A DNA stretch of 64,000 nt from Sclerurus mexicanus (taxonomy: Eukaryota; Chordata; Aves; Passeriformes; Furnariidae). A program made the position numbers and the translations under genes. The notes under the pieces were generated by a model that worked only from the letters and a program-made list of their open reading frames with translations, searched no databases and had not been told where the DNA came from. Position 1 is the first letter of the stretch; each line of letters starts with the position of its first letter. Below are positions 28,178-41,618 of this stretch, piece by piece. The DNA is taken from assembly GCA_013396755.1 (NCBI GenBank), contig VWZF01006750.1, positions 328,339 to 392,338 on the forward strand, read 5' to 3'.

Positions 28178-29362
28178 CAAAAACAGTCTGGCAAATTAGC
28201 TGAGGAATGTTTGTTAAACTAATAGTTGAATGTTGCTATTTGGGTGAATTCATTTGGTATCTCCCCCTAAGGGTTGCCCAGCTTTGTGTGTGCATCCAGG
28301 AAAGAAAAAAAAAACCCAACCCTTTGTAGTAGTGCATTTCTTTTCCTTGAAGCTAATGCGGAAGGTACAGCTGTGAGATGCCAGGTTTAGAAAGAAAGAA
28401 AAAAAAATCAGGAAATAAGCTTGTATGCTTATAGGAGATCTTGAAAATTAGTCCTCTTTGATGATTTTTTTCTTTTTAAAACTGGAACTTTAACATATTA
28501 CAAATTCTGTAATAATATCAGAACATGATTTTCAGATGATTAGCTTTTAACAGCAGACAGCTTCTTTGGACATGCACATTGCTGGAAATAAATATATTAA
28601 TTAAAGGCATTTCCATGCAGTTAGTTGTCAGGCTGCAGTTTTCCCTCAGCAGCAGTATCTCAAATCTGGGTCTACTCAAAATGCCCTGGACCGGTCAGTA
28701 AGTATCTGTGCCACTGGCATAAACAGGGGCAAGCAATCAAGGATTTCAGTATAGTGAGTGCTCAATTATTTCACGAGCATTACTAATGTGATTCTGGTAA
28801 CCACAGGCAAAAATCGTTGTCCCCTCTGTTTTGTATATTTGGGAGGTGGTGTATGAGCCCAGAGAGCAACTTCATGTCACCTCCCCCCAGACTCTGGAGG
28901 CTGTGTTTTTAAGGCAGATTTCTTTGAATCTGGGCTGGTTGGCATACTAAAAGAAATGTGAAATAACTCTTGATGGGGACATTTTACTAATGATGAAACA
29001 TCTGTTGATTTCTGTGTGTATTGCATCCTTTTGAGAAATCTGTCACCTCAGTAGGGAGAGCCTTGGAAAATGTGACATAGGTGAAGACTTTGAACCCTCC
29101 TAATTTCTTTGCCGTTCAGCTATTGTATGTGAAGCAGATCTTGCATCCTTTAAACAACTCAAAATGGTTTTTGTACATGTGAAATCCAGTAAACCACCAA
29201 CTTGAAAATTATTTGTCATTTTCTTTTTATCTACCTTCTTGTGCTTTCGGTCATGAGCTGACTGCATTTCTTCAATCAGTAATGCACAGCAGAACTTTAC
29301 AAGCTAAACTGTTGTTGCATTGCCGTGAGGGGAGATTTTGTGAAGCAGAACAGCTTCACAAA

Positions 29363-29396
29363 CAGAACAGAATGCAGAACAAGCAGAACAGAATGC
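29363..29396. repeat. Short direct repeat with 21-bp period (CAGAACAGAATGC)
   Basis: The 13-mer CAGAACAGAATGC occurs at 29363-29375 and again at 29384-29396, with related CAGAACA words before and between. It is a small imperfect tandem repeat. Confidence 0.7.
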
Positions 29397-31766
29397 TGCA
29401 TCTCAGGTTTTTTGGTTGGTTTTTGTTTCTTTGGTTGTTTGCTGTTCAACATCAGAATGATGTAAATGAGCTCAGCAGTAACACATCAAACATTGATAAG
29501 CTTCCTGTGGGGAGATAGTAGAAGAAATTTTGGAGAAGTTTGCTTTGCTAAATATATAAGAAAACTTATTGTTTTACGTTTTCTTTTTGTTGCCACACCT
29601 CCCATGTTCACAGTGTTCTGCCCTTTCTCATTAATTTCTTCCTGAATTTCAGGGTACGGTCCCTCCAGAGATTTTCTATCTACAGTAAGCACAGTTTAGA
29701 TAGTAGTTGATACTTTTACTATGTTTAAAAGCTTTACAAAAGTTGTGACACGTGAAGGTGTATAAAGGATGGACATTTTTTCATACTAGACACTATTCCA
29801 GGACTTGTGTACTATGAGCCCATGCTGAGATGCTACAAAAATGCAATAAAAGTGGTGTTCCAAAAAACCCATTCATTTTCACCCTGCAGCAAAAATAAAA
29901 GTGGGGATAAATTAAATAAAAGTGGAGTTGGTCTCTAAGACACAACTTTCTGTATATATTTATATCCTGGGATTGCAGGTAGTAGAGAAATACACAGATC
30001 TGGATTTGGAAAACCATAGCAATTCCAAGTGGGATGAGATCCCCCCAGAAGTCCAGTTGTTGATGTTGTGTTTAAATTTAGATCTAGCAGAATGAAAACC
30101 TTGAACAAGAATTCATAGCAAACCCCCTCTCCGCAGGCTTGATGTTATCAGTGGGGCTGTAATAACTGAAGTCTGGAAATTATTGCTCTGAAAAAATAGG
30201 GAAGCAGAGGGCTGATACTTTGCCACTGTCACTAGTGGCACCTGGTAATTGTCACTACTACAAGGATGGGGAGGTAGCAAACAAACCAGGTTTGGAACAA
30301 ATGAAAGGAGGCAACTTTTCCTGCAGTATGCTGTAGACTTGAAAGTCCTTTTCTTGAAGGATATGTGAATGCCACATGACTTCAAGAGACACCTGCAAGA
30401 AAAATAGAGTGAAGGTGATGTAGAAAACAGGAATCATGTCTGACTTTAAAAAGCTGAGAATAACTGAAGACTGTGACTGTGTTGAGTGGAGACACACTTA
30501 CTTGTTCCTCCTCTTCCCTCAGCAGCTGTGTAGGGCAGCTGGTCTAGAAAGAGGATGCAGGGCCAAATGGGTCTTTGGTCTGGCTTGCATGGCCACCTCC
30601 TGCTCCAGAAGCAGCAATGACTCCCACAAGTACTGCCTGGGCATCATAACAGTTATAGAACATTTGTTTCCAAAAGTCCAAAAGCACTAAGCAGAAGTGG
30701 TCCTAAATTTTCACCTGGTATGTAACAAATAGGACAACAGACTGTGGTGATGGCTCAGGAGTAGCCCTTGGCACTGCAGGACTCGGTTCTCTGCAAGTCA
30801 GTGGCATCAGGCTATTGCTTGTTTATACTGAAATACATGAAAACAAATTAGTACTGACCCCCTATTTATATTGACCAAGCCCATCCTACAGAAAATACAG
30901 TTTGTGCAGTCAGTGGCTCTGTTAGTGATGTTACTGGCATGGCAGTGTATGCCTTTTTCTTTCAAACACCAGCTAATTTCCAGTTTCTGACTTGAAGGAG
31001 GGTTCTACAAATATCATCTTCTGGGTTTACTAAACAAGTGAAGATCTGATTCCGTTCAATAGGGTTAAAACAAGCAAACAAACAATCACCATTGCTTCCT
31101 GAAGTCCCCCGAAAGAGGAAAAGAACACCTCCCGAAATGAAATAAAAATGTCTGAGCCAATGGTGTGTAAGCTAACAGGAAGTCTTCAGATACATACTAC
31201 CCACCTCCTCTGAGCTGCATGTTTCATTTTGAAACAAATATGTACTGGGAGGCATCAGCAATTATTTCCATTTATTTTCCGCTTCAGTGATATGTAAAAC
31301 TGCAGTTTTGATATGGCTTGCCAAATGCCTCTGTTGATTTACATAAAAGGTTCACAGGAGGCAGAAATACGTGCCTGAAGGATAAAAATAAACATATTCA
31401 AGGAAACTTGATGCTAGTAAAAATGTAGTAAATTCTGAAATTTGGTGGATAACTGATAGCATTTCTCCTTGTGCTTGTCTAAGCATGTCCACAGTTTGGT
31501 GGATCAAAACCATGGACCATTCAGCCATTCCCATTGATCTGTCACGTGCTCCTAAATGTCACTGTTGCCAGCTTCATGGCCTCTTTTGCAGAGGAGAGAA
31601 ATGCCTGATGGGTGGCTCGTCTGACCAAAGTAGGTGTAGGTAGGAGCTGCTGAGCTGAAGGTCCATTTCTCCTCTTGTAATGCTGAAGTGAGCATTGCTG
31701 ATGGCAAGGGCAGGGAGGGAAGAACTGCAGAATCTTTTCCTCCACCCTCTCAAGCAAACTTTCCAC

Positions 31767-31780
31767 CACACACACACACA
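31767..31780. repeat. (CA)7 microsatellite
   Basis: Seven uninterrupted CA units are seen. It is short but potentially polymorphic. Confidence 0.85.
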
Positions 31781-34281
31781 GACCATGTGCTGGGGTCAGA
31801 TGAGGTGCTGATTGTGGCTGTGAGTTGAATAATTGGACTGCAGCATTATTACTCCAGCACCCACAGAACAGAAACAGCAAAAGACCCCTGAATTATCTGT
31901 GTGCTGAAAAAAAACAACACAGTCTTCCACAGCTCTTTTCAGCTTTGTGGGAGTTCTGCACAAACCACAGGACTCAAAGGGGAGAGAGTTGCATCCAAAC
32001 CCCTGCTGCTGCCACTGTATTCCATCTGGCTTTCTTTGATGAGTGCATGGAAAGCTCATAGCAGGTCTTCTCCTCCAGACGGGCAAGAAACTTCAGTCAG
32101 GGCAGCTTCTTCATAGTACTCTTACAGTCTCCCTCTGAAAACATTCAAAACCCCCACACTCTTCATCTCTTTAATCTCCTTTATGCCATGATTTTTTTTA
32201 ATCGATACATAAGAGAAAACAAAAAATTTCTCTTCCTTTGCATTTGCAGCCTACGTTTTGAGTCTCTGAGTTGTTTCCAGTTAATGTCTTCAAGACTGTC
32301 TGCTGCCATGAAGGCTGGAGCCATTTGCTTTCCATTTTGATGAAACCCAAGCTTTAGTGTGATATCACAGGAACTTGAAGCTCAGTCTTTAAGGAAATCT
32401 TTGAAAATCACAAGGTTGATTGCTACTGCTGCCTCTGGGTCTCCACAGAAAGGTTTACATATGCCCTCACTCCCTTGAGAGGTCCACTTGAGACCTGGCT
32501 TCTGCTACTGGCCTTACAGAAGAGAGCTGCATTGGATATAGTTGTGATGGCAATGAAAGAAGGAGTGATGCTGTGGGGTATTTTTTTTCTCAGAGTGAAG
32601 GGTTAATATTTAAGAAATCATACTCTTCCTCTTTAAATCAGAGAAACAAGACTTACCTTGAGGGTGTAGAGCTATGTTGCCATTTGTTCACACCAGCACT
32701 GAAGAATCAGACCAGAACAGCAAGCTTGATTTTACTGCCACTTGCACACCTCCTGAACTTCCATGAAATGGGGATGAGAGAAAAGGGAATGACCTAACAT
32801 TATTGCTAATTTAGCTGGGAAAATAACCCTTATCTTGTCCGTTGCAATTTGGACACAGCTTCATGTGGAGACCATAAACTCAGAAAATTGTTCCAGTGAT
32901 TTTAGAGAGCCCTTACTCTTCCTACTGAAAGACCAGTTCTGACCAGAAAAGACTAATGTGTGCTATCAACCACTACAGCATCTTGTCTAGGAGGTCAGTA
33001 GATACTCCACCCTCTGACCTATGCTGATGAAGGCTATCAGGCTTCTTTGAAGTTGTGTGCTATCCCTAGCTGGATTTACTGTGCAGTTTGCCGCCAGTCA
33101 CCTGCTGAAAATTCAGTGCCTTTTGCTAAGCAATAGACCAGGCTAGGTCTCCATTTTACTTTATTCTAGCCTTTAAAGCTCTGCATGGCTGAAATACAAG
33201 GACTCCTGCGTGACCAGTTTCACTTAGTAGCTTTGCAGACTCACAGGTCGCCTCTCTGGCTGTAAGCTCTGTTGTACCCTGGCTGTTGTACCTTGTTCTT
33301 TAACACTGGCAGCAATGTGAGGCCAAGGGGAAAATTAACGGGTACAATTTGCAAGGAAGCACACATGTTCCAGTACCAGCATACAGAGATTTTTGAATAG
33401 GAAAAGGTCTAAACGAGGCACCTGGAAGGGTTTTGTTATCCAGGTGGTCCTTGTGCCTCTTCACACAGCTATGTTATTATAAAGAACGGATTAACAAAGA
33501 GCTAGATCCATAGTTATACCTTCACAGTGCCTTGTAGGAAAATAGCGTGTTATAAATGGAGAAGAATCAAGTGCCTTTTTCAAAGGTGAAAACAGGTTTA
33601 GTAAAGTGATTAATCAAATAACCTGCATTCTGATTGCAATGGTAGATCTCAATGGGGAAAAAATGGTTCAGTGAGAACTCCACATCCTCTGTGAGAAAGG
33701 AAGAATGGGTAAGCACCATCATGGTGACATCCCTGGTGTAACAGGAAAAGAAAATGTTTTAATTTGAAAAGCAACTGTGTGCCATCAAGGATTGGTAGTG
33801 AGTTTTTGTACTCTGAGTTGTATTCCACCCATGAGGATTTTAAAGTCTCCTGCAAAACAAGAGAAATTTTTGCTGACACAGCAGTCTGTCAGCAGGCAGC
33901 TGGGCTTCAGGGCACTCAGTCAATGGCACGGCAATTATTTACAAAGAAGAACAAGTAACCTCTAATTCTTTGGATCTTAGTCCCCTTTCACCTCCCCCAC
34001 CTTCTTTTCAAATACAGAGCTAAAGAGAGGGAAATAAAGGTAAAAATGCTTTCTTTGTTGTCAGAGGTAAGGGGCAGGGGGAAGGAAAAGACTTACATGT
34101 GCATTTTCTCCAGTTTTATTTTCCAAATCCTATAAAAAAGGCAGTTCCAGATCTAATTGCAGAGTAAAAGTATGGAAATAAAGGGTCTAAATGCATCTGG
34201 TTTTCCTAAAATAGATCTTATTTTTTGTTCCTTGCATCTTTTTGAAGTACGTTTCTGGGAACCGCAGCTTGTATTTAGGTT

Positions 34282-34812
34282 TTAGAAATCCCTGTGAGAT
34301 GCAGGAGCTGAGTCATATCCTCTGGGGAGGGGAGGTGTTGAGGGGGTTGGCAATGAGGGAGGAGTTGCTGTGGTGGAGGACAGTGGGCTCAGAGAGACAT
34401 GGAAACTCATTGCAGTGAGTGCAGATGTTGGCAGATGGTTCAAGCAGAGGTGAAGTATCAAAAGACGTAGAGCTGAGCAGCCATCACTGCTGTGTAAACA
34501 GATTTTGGGGCTCCTGACCACAGAGCAGTGAGGGATGGTGGTGGAGAGACTGGGAGGGAAGAGCAGAGAAGTTGGGGGGGAGGTTGGGCAGAAGGAGGTT
34601 TGGAGCAGAAGGTTTCCAAGATGTAGGAGTTTTGGAGCTAGATGGTGCTCTGGATGGTTTTTTGTGGCAAAGAGGATAAGTAACCTGGTACACACTGTTA
34701 AGTGTTGTGAAACTCTGATCCGAGATGGATATGTGGAATTAGAAATAACTAGGAATGGGATTTTTGGAGTGATAAGAGCAGTGGACTGTGGTGCAGTTGG
34801 GGAAGGGAACAT
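34282..34812 (-). other. Longest open frame in the window (176 codons), coding status doubtful
   Basis: This minus-strand frame is open for 176 codons and reads as a Ser/Pro/Thr/Leu-rich product with no domain, signal peptide or motif that I recognise. The plus strand is strongly purine-rich, especially G-rich, over about 34320-34640, which suppresses stop codons on the complement and explains the length without coding. I see no clear promoter, splice signals or homology. It could be a decayed repeat or chance; a lineage-specific gene is the unlikely alternative. Confidence 0.2.
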
Positions 34813-37800
34813 CCAATGTTGTTAGATCAAAAGGGATGTTGAAAACTTAAGAGGCTGTGTGGAGATACCTATGGTGCATCACTCAAGAATTCTTCTGGTT
34901 TGTGACAGAGAGAGGCACCACCCTATATCCTTCAGCAAAAGAATCTGCCTTGTTCCATACCACCAGGGCCTCCAGGGCCTGTCAGGTGGCCTACAAGAAG
35001 TCTGCAAGTGCAATTAAGCATTTATTAATCTTTAATGATTCATAATACTGCACAAGTTCTATACCTACATCTTGATGATAGGCCTAAATATGTAAAAGAG
35101 TGTTATTTAAAATGGGAGTGGGGCAAGGTTAGACTTCCTTTATCATCCTCTCAATTTGCATGTGAAGCCAGAAGGATCTTAACACTACATCCAAAGGAAA
35201 ATAAGAGCAGTATTTTAAGGAGTATGAATAGTCAGGTCTTTTCTTCTCACTCCCCAGAACTTGTTCTGGCAACAGTCCTCAGCACTGGCTGCCCTCCATC
35301 ACTTCTGGGAGTGTCTTCCTAGTACCAAGAGCTCACAGCACCATATTTTACTGAACCATCACTTTTTTGAGTACAATTTGTGTGTATTCATGCATGATAG
35401 TTCTCTAAAAAAAAGTCAGAGCTATGATTTTAAGTTAGCTAATTGGAGTTGAAAGCAGTGTCAGCTCCAGAAAAAGTTGTAAGGACAACTGTGTGTGTGC
35501 CCCTCCATTGCAGTATCCTGCTCTCCACTGGTCAGCCTCCTAGATTTGAAAACCCCACAATTTCATAAGCCACTTAACATAATGTGGACACTAAAGAACT
35601 GATATTTATTTATATTTACCCTTTTCTTACTGTGACTGAAAGGATTTCCCCTTTGAAATCTCAAAGCCCACTGCAATTGGCTGAATATGCTTCTCTATAC
35701 CTAAATTATTGGTTTTCTCACTTCCTTGTCTGAAGGCTTCTCCAGGTGGTGGTAATAAAGAGGCACAAATTTTAATCTGCCATATGTTTATTGTATCTGC
35801 AACCGTAAAAAGTAGAAACAGTATACTGGTTAATAGTTTAATCAATACCCTTAGCTCTGTATCTACTTTTGGATTTTATAAATTGAATTGTCACTACTAT
35901 GGTGCAGATAGCTTTCTTAAAGTTTGTCAGAAAATTTGAAGCCAGCAGTGGCTATTTTAACCTAGACCTAGGTAATACTCTTTGTGTTACAAACAAGTAC
36001 TGTGTTTATTTTGCTCCTTTTATCCCCCAACTCAAAACCCTAAAGTCCCTTTCTCTCCCTCCCTCACTCCGTCTGTCCCAGCACTGCTGCGATCTTTCAC
36101 AAAGAGCTAGAAAATCACTTTACAGATGTGCACACACACCGCAGTCTGCAGAAAAAATGGTTGTCCCATGGGCTTGTAAAGCTTTAGGTATGCCTTACAG
36201 CACTGGAGAGCAATCACATTTTCTGCCTTGTGGATTAATAGTGTAAGGGGTAAAAAGTAAGACCGCTTTTGCCTTCATGGTCCTGCTGCAGAATCCCTAC
36301 ACTGCAAATCTAGTATTAACCTTCTGTGCACTTCTAAACCCTCCTACACAGCTCATTACATGACACTATAGCAGTAGCCACCTTCCTGATAGCAGTAATT
36401 GAGGTAAAAGCACCAGTATGTTTGGATATTTTTATAAATATAAGCATATATTTATATATATACATAAGGTGATGGTGGCTCAGTGAAGGTCTCTTCCAGC
36501 ACTGATGCCCTGCTGCAGCTCCAGCAAGTTCCTCACGGACCTTTCTCTGTGCTACCGGAATTGCTGCATGACTATCAGGAGGTGCAGATCAGTCCCCTCA
36601 GTTCATGCTCACCAGTAGCCTAAAGGCCCTGTGGGATCTGCTGTCATCTTAAAGTGGCACATCTTCACAAATCCGTTGGTGCATTTTTGTTATAGTAATA
36701 TTTGCGTAAATGTTACGGGAAAAATTGTGCAATGAGAACTTTCCTGTGCAGGAAAGGGTTTACCCATGACCATGCAAATCATCTGTTTGTCATCAACTCT
36801 ATGGCAAACTGTATAGCTGGAGTTTTTTCCCCAGTTGAATAAGTTTCTAATTTTGGACAACACCTGCAGACCATTGCTATGTATGTATGAATGCATGTAT
36901 CTATATATGTTTTGTTTAGTAGAGGTCTTACTTTAATAAGAACTGCAAGATTTTGCCTTCTAAAGAAGCAGCACAGTGGAAATTTTTCGTTTGACTTTAC
37001 AATAAACATAGCCAAATCTGTCTCAGACACATTTTTGGCATAGTTGCAAATATTTTTATTGAATCACAGTTTTACAATTTTACACCTATTGAAACTAAGA
37101 ATAATACGAATAATATGCAGAAAATTTTCTTCAGGCCATATACAATTCATTCGGTCATTTCCCAGCTACTTTAATTTCAGAGGTTACAGGTACTTCATTG
37201 CATTTGATATTTTAGGCAGTTCTTTTTTCCTTCTTTGTATATTGATAATACACTCTATAGTGAAGGAGGTAAGATACTTTGACTCAGGAGCTATATTTTG
37301 CAATAGATGCAAAACTGTGAAATAGAAACTTCCTTTTCTTTTAGTTCAGAAAATCAAGGGTCATTTTCTCTTGGGGCATTTTGTCTTCCATCCACTAGCT
37401 TAAAAATTTGTATCCATTTGAATTTTGCCAACAGCAAGAGCTGACAAGTGCATGTACTGTGTACATGGATTCCCAGAACTGACAACAAGGGCAAATCTTT
37501 TGCTGACTTCAGAACCAAGAATTTCAGCCTAGTGAGTCATTTTGAACTATTTGCCCTTCTCAGACTTTGCAATAATGGGACTGGATGCAAAAGTGTGGAT
37601 CCAGAAAACTATTGCTACTCTGTGCTACTGTGTTTTTGAATTGCAGATACTCATATATAATTACAATGGGTAATACGTTTAGTAAAAGAAAGAGTAGTAT
37701 TCCACATCAGTAAAGTTCATGCATTTTTCCTTTATTGGCTAATACCTGTCTTTCTTTCTATCTGTGAATGAAAGTTACTTGCAACTTGCAAATAAGCAAA

Positions 37801-38565
37801 CACTTCTGAAATAATAGTATTGCTATTTAAGCTGCATTTACAGTTATTAAAAAAAAGTGCAGAAACACCCTCCCCCAAACAAAGCAATTCCATAGCCAAA
37901 CTTTTTTATGAACTAATAATGTGTAGCTCTAATTAAATAAATGTTTCCTCTGCTGCAATGATGCATTGCTTCTCACCACTTCATCTGCTGAAGTCCTGCC
38001 AGGGCGGGGTAAAGCAGCAGGGCCGGAGATGTTCATGAGATACTATTGGGAAGGAGGAGTTGTGTAGCTGTAAATAGCTGTTTCAGGTGTCATGGTATTT
38101 CTCCCCTTTCCTTATCCATGATGAGTCATCCTATGGGGAACTTGTACCTGTGTGAATTTATGATGGGAACACTGTTTTATCAAAAGGCTGTCTCCCAGGG
38201 AAGGCAGGTAGCTTGTCGCTTTTGTTCCATACCACAAATTTTTAGCACCTCTCTGCACCTAGGAGAGCAGGTAAGGTCTAAGGACTAGAGGGTATTGCTG
38301 GGAACACAGATGTTACCAGTTCCAGGGTGGAAAACAGAAGAAACCCCCTCGGAGAGACTCTGAGGGAAGAGTCATGGGGACTTCTTGAGAGACATCCATC
38401 ATGCTTGCTGCTTCTCCAAGTCATTCTTCCTGTTTGCCCGTGCACTTGCTGGGATAACTACCTCTCCTCAGAGATCTAGAGGACATGATTAAAAAATGTA
38501 GCTCTTGAGAACACAGATGTTAGGCTTTCAGCATCCAGTTGCTGGTATTTCTACCAAATGCTCTG

Positions 38566-38763
38566 TCACTTCTTGGGCAGATCTCGAGAGAGCTGAGTTC
38601 TGCTCATGTAGCTGTGTTTGTGTTCAATGCTCCTCTTCAGCTGGGCAAAATCCCTCATTTTTTTTGCCTCAGGCTCATTAACCTGGGTTAATAAACTCTC
38701 ATTATCCAAGGTTTCCTCAATCAACTGCTGAATTGATGATGAGCCTTCCAATACATGGGTACA
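38566..38763 (-). pseudogene. Protein-like open frame, possible pseudogene fragment or exon of unknown gene
   Basis: Between an in-frame TGA just upstream (38761-38763) and the stop at the low-coordinate end, this minus frame gives about 65 hydrophilic residues rich in Glu, Lys, Gln and Ser (for example IQQLIEETLDN, then EPEAKKMRDF and SRDLPKK). It has no ATG near its start. The mix of charged and amphipathic helical residues looks more like real protein than the other frames here, but I cannot name a family. A processed-pseudogene fragment, an exon of an antisense transcript or chance are all possible. Confidence 0.22.
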
Positions 38764-41591
38764 TCAGAGAGAGAGGTTTAACATCATGTAATTAAAATCC
38801 CCATTATTCTAGCATGAAGGTGACTGAACTGACACAGAGCAAACTATGCCTACTAATTCAGAAAATAATGATGCAGAGTGAAGGCACTCAGTACTTCTCC
38901 CATCAGGAGGTCTTCCTATGGCTGTGTAGGACACAGCCAAAAGAACTTTAGATGCTGGGAGGGACAAACAAGTCATTTAAATTTGGAGACTGAGTCAGGA
39001 GAGGTGCACAGCTTCCCTGTACTGCAAGAGAGGGAGCAAAAGATGTCTGAGATAATCAGCTTAAGAACTAGTTGTGAGCTAAATGAGAGATGTGAAGGAA
39101 GTAATACTGATTCAGGTGTGATGTGGCACATCCACACTGCATCAAGGGGACTTACTAAATTAGGTCATGTGTAGTCAAGGGGTGCACTCTGTGAGGAGCT
39201 GTAGGCATACCTTTGGTAGTCTTAGACTTGTTGACTCATTTCTTTTCCTTTTACAAGTCAAAATATTTTTCTAAATATCAGGTATATGGTACTGTCCTAG
39301 GTATGTGTCATCCTAGTCAGGTTTGAGAAAAACCTTCATTGTTGAGTTGTCTTTGAGAACAAATAGTAATAAAATACACATATTCAAATAATGTATTTAA
39401 CTAGTACCTTTGTTGTATTTTTTCTCAGGATTTTTAGATCTTTGTGTCTTAAGTGAAATACAGACTGTAAAATTATTAGGAATGTATTAAGTGTAGCAGG
39501 CAAAATAGTTTCAAGCAAAAGAGCCATGACAAGAAAGAAAATCAAGCTGTTTAGATATGTGTTCATTATACCAGAAATTGAACTCAACAGGGGATGGTAC
39601 AATTTTCAGGTGATAATAACCAACTTGATTAATTCAAAGACTTATGATAACATTTTTTCAAGAGCAAAACTTTATCCCATATCTGCATGTCTGGGCAGGT
39701 GATTTCTGGCATAAACAGGGAATGATGGATTTTTAAGCATAGATTTGCATTTATTTCCAATCAAGGTTATTTGCCAATGGGATTATGAGATTACTCAAGT
39801 CAATTTGTCCAAACAACTCTAAGAGTTTAGAAATTTAGATCAATTCAAGGATATCATAGATTTCAAAGTCAGTTTGTCCAGACAACACAGTAAAGCTGTG
39901 TTAGGACTACTAGACATTAAAACGAAAGTGGGATCATCCAGCAAGAACAACTCCAACTTCAGACCAATCCATGCTGTAGCCCTCTCAGAGAAATTAGGGA
40001 AACAGGAATAAAAATCTTGTGACAACCTCTTCTCTGGCATCCCAGTTCTCTTGATCCTGGTACCTTCCTCTCCCCTTGTGTGACTCAATGTGCCCCTGTC
40101 ACATAAGCAAAATCAAGTTGCCTTTATGACATTTCTGAATGAGAAATGGATGTGGCATTTGATCACATAGTATGTGCTTTCACCCATGGGACAAACACAA
40201 TGATGGGTCTTACAGCCTTCTGCGATCTCTGTAGATGTTACATGGCACACAATACACATTTTTCTTCCAATAACTTGGGACCCACGTGATAACGGATTCT
40301 CCAGTAGGAGCTAACTTCTTAAGATAAATTAAGCATCCAAATGCTGAGTCTTCCCCAGCCTTAGAGTCTTCCCAGATTTCATTGTGGTCTCTCTCTGCCT
40401 GGATGTATGGCATAAAAAGAGTTTTATCTTTTTTTTATTTTATATTTATTATTTAGATAGGAGGATCTGCCTCCACTTCTTGGCCGGACAAATACAGTTT
40501 TCAATAGATATTTACAAATGGGCTAGAAGCACTTTAGCCTTACATGTGACGGGGTAGGAAATAATTTGGAATGAGTGTTTATTTCAACCCTCAGCCAAAA
40601 GATTTGGGTCAACCACTAACACCTGGCCCTGGCTTTGCCCTCTCAGTTGTACCCAGGCTTCATTTTAACCTGTTTGCAGACTGGTATTAAAGAAGTGTTT
40701 TCTATTCAGTTTCTATTCATGCTCACTTTGTATGGGGAAGCTCTTGTTTAATGCTTTATTTTACAAAACTGAAAACAAAGGAGGAATAGGATTACTTTCC
40801 AATTTCGGAAGTTTTCAGTTAGTCTGCCTGGCACTAGGAATTCACAGCCTGCAGCTCCTCTGTGTTAAGCAGCAGGAACAGCACTTATCCTCTAACATGT
40901 ATTCAAGTCATATGCCTGAATTTTGCTGAGGGTTTCTGGATGGATTTTGAATATATATCAGCTATACAGGCATGAATAATAGCTGTATTTTCATTATCAT
41001 TACTAAAATCAGTAACTCAGAGAGCTTATCAGAGAATACCAGTCTAGATGGATTGCGGGTCCAATCTAAGTCCCTTTGTGCTATTATGGAAAAGGTGATA
41101 CGGAAATCAAATTATAATTTTATGCAGTACATATCACTTTTTTCATGTAAAATATGTGCCATGAGTTTAATTATTAACTAGTCTATACTGTGTCTAGTTA
41201 AAAATCATCCTCAAGGTGACAATAGGATGCCTGCAACATCTTAATATGGGAGACATCTACATAATGCAGCAAAACCACACGGCTGGTAGGTTGATGCAGA
41301 CATGGTCTTCTGATATACCTGCCATAGCTGTTTTTCCCCCATTGCTTTAATGTACAATTCAGCACAATCCAACAAGTGCTCCACTGGCCAAACAGACATG
41401 TCAATCATTAGGCCACCTTGTCCAGACTGCTTTGTTAAGATTCTGCATTAAAGAAATATTTAAAATTCTCAATAAATGCAAAATATTATCTTGAATTTTG
41501 ACAGCAATTTGTACTGAAGACAGCTCACCCATCCCATATAACAAGAAGTGTTATTGGGAGTTCATGAGTCCACAGGCCGAAACAGATAATG

Positions 41592-41618
41592 ACATTGAAT
41601 AAGTTGTTTATTCAATGT
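41592..41618. repeat. Perfect 11-bp hairpin with 5-base loop
   Basis: ACATTGAATAA at 41592-41602 pairs exactly with 41608-41618 across a GTTGT loop. It is a compact hairpin of unknown role. Confidence 0.75.

Noticed and set aside
27923..28194. Lys/Thr/Asn-rich minus-strand frames
   Set aside because: They are direct translations of the TTTG microsatellite and adjacent T-rich sequence.
36477..36530. AAGGTCTCTTCCAGCAC considered as a sense CR1 3' end
   Set aside because: The following sequence lacks the CR1 terminal repeat and the preceding sequence lacks CR1 UTR order.
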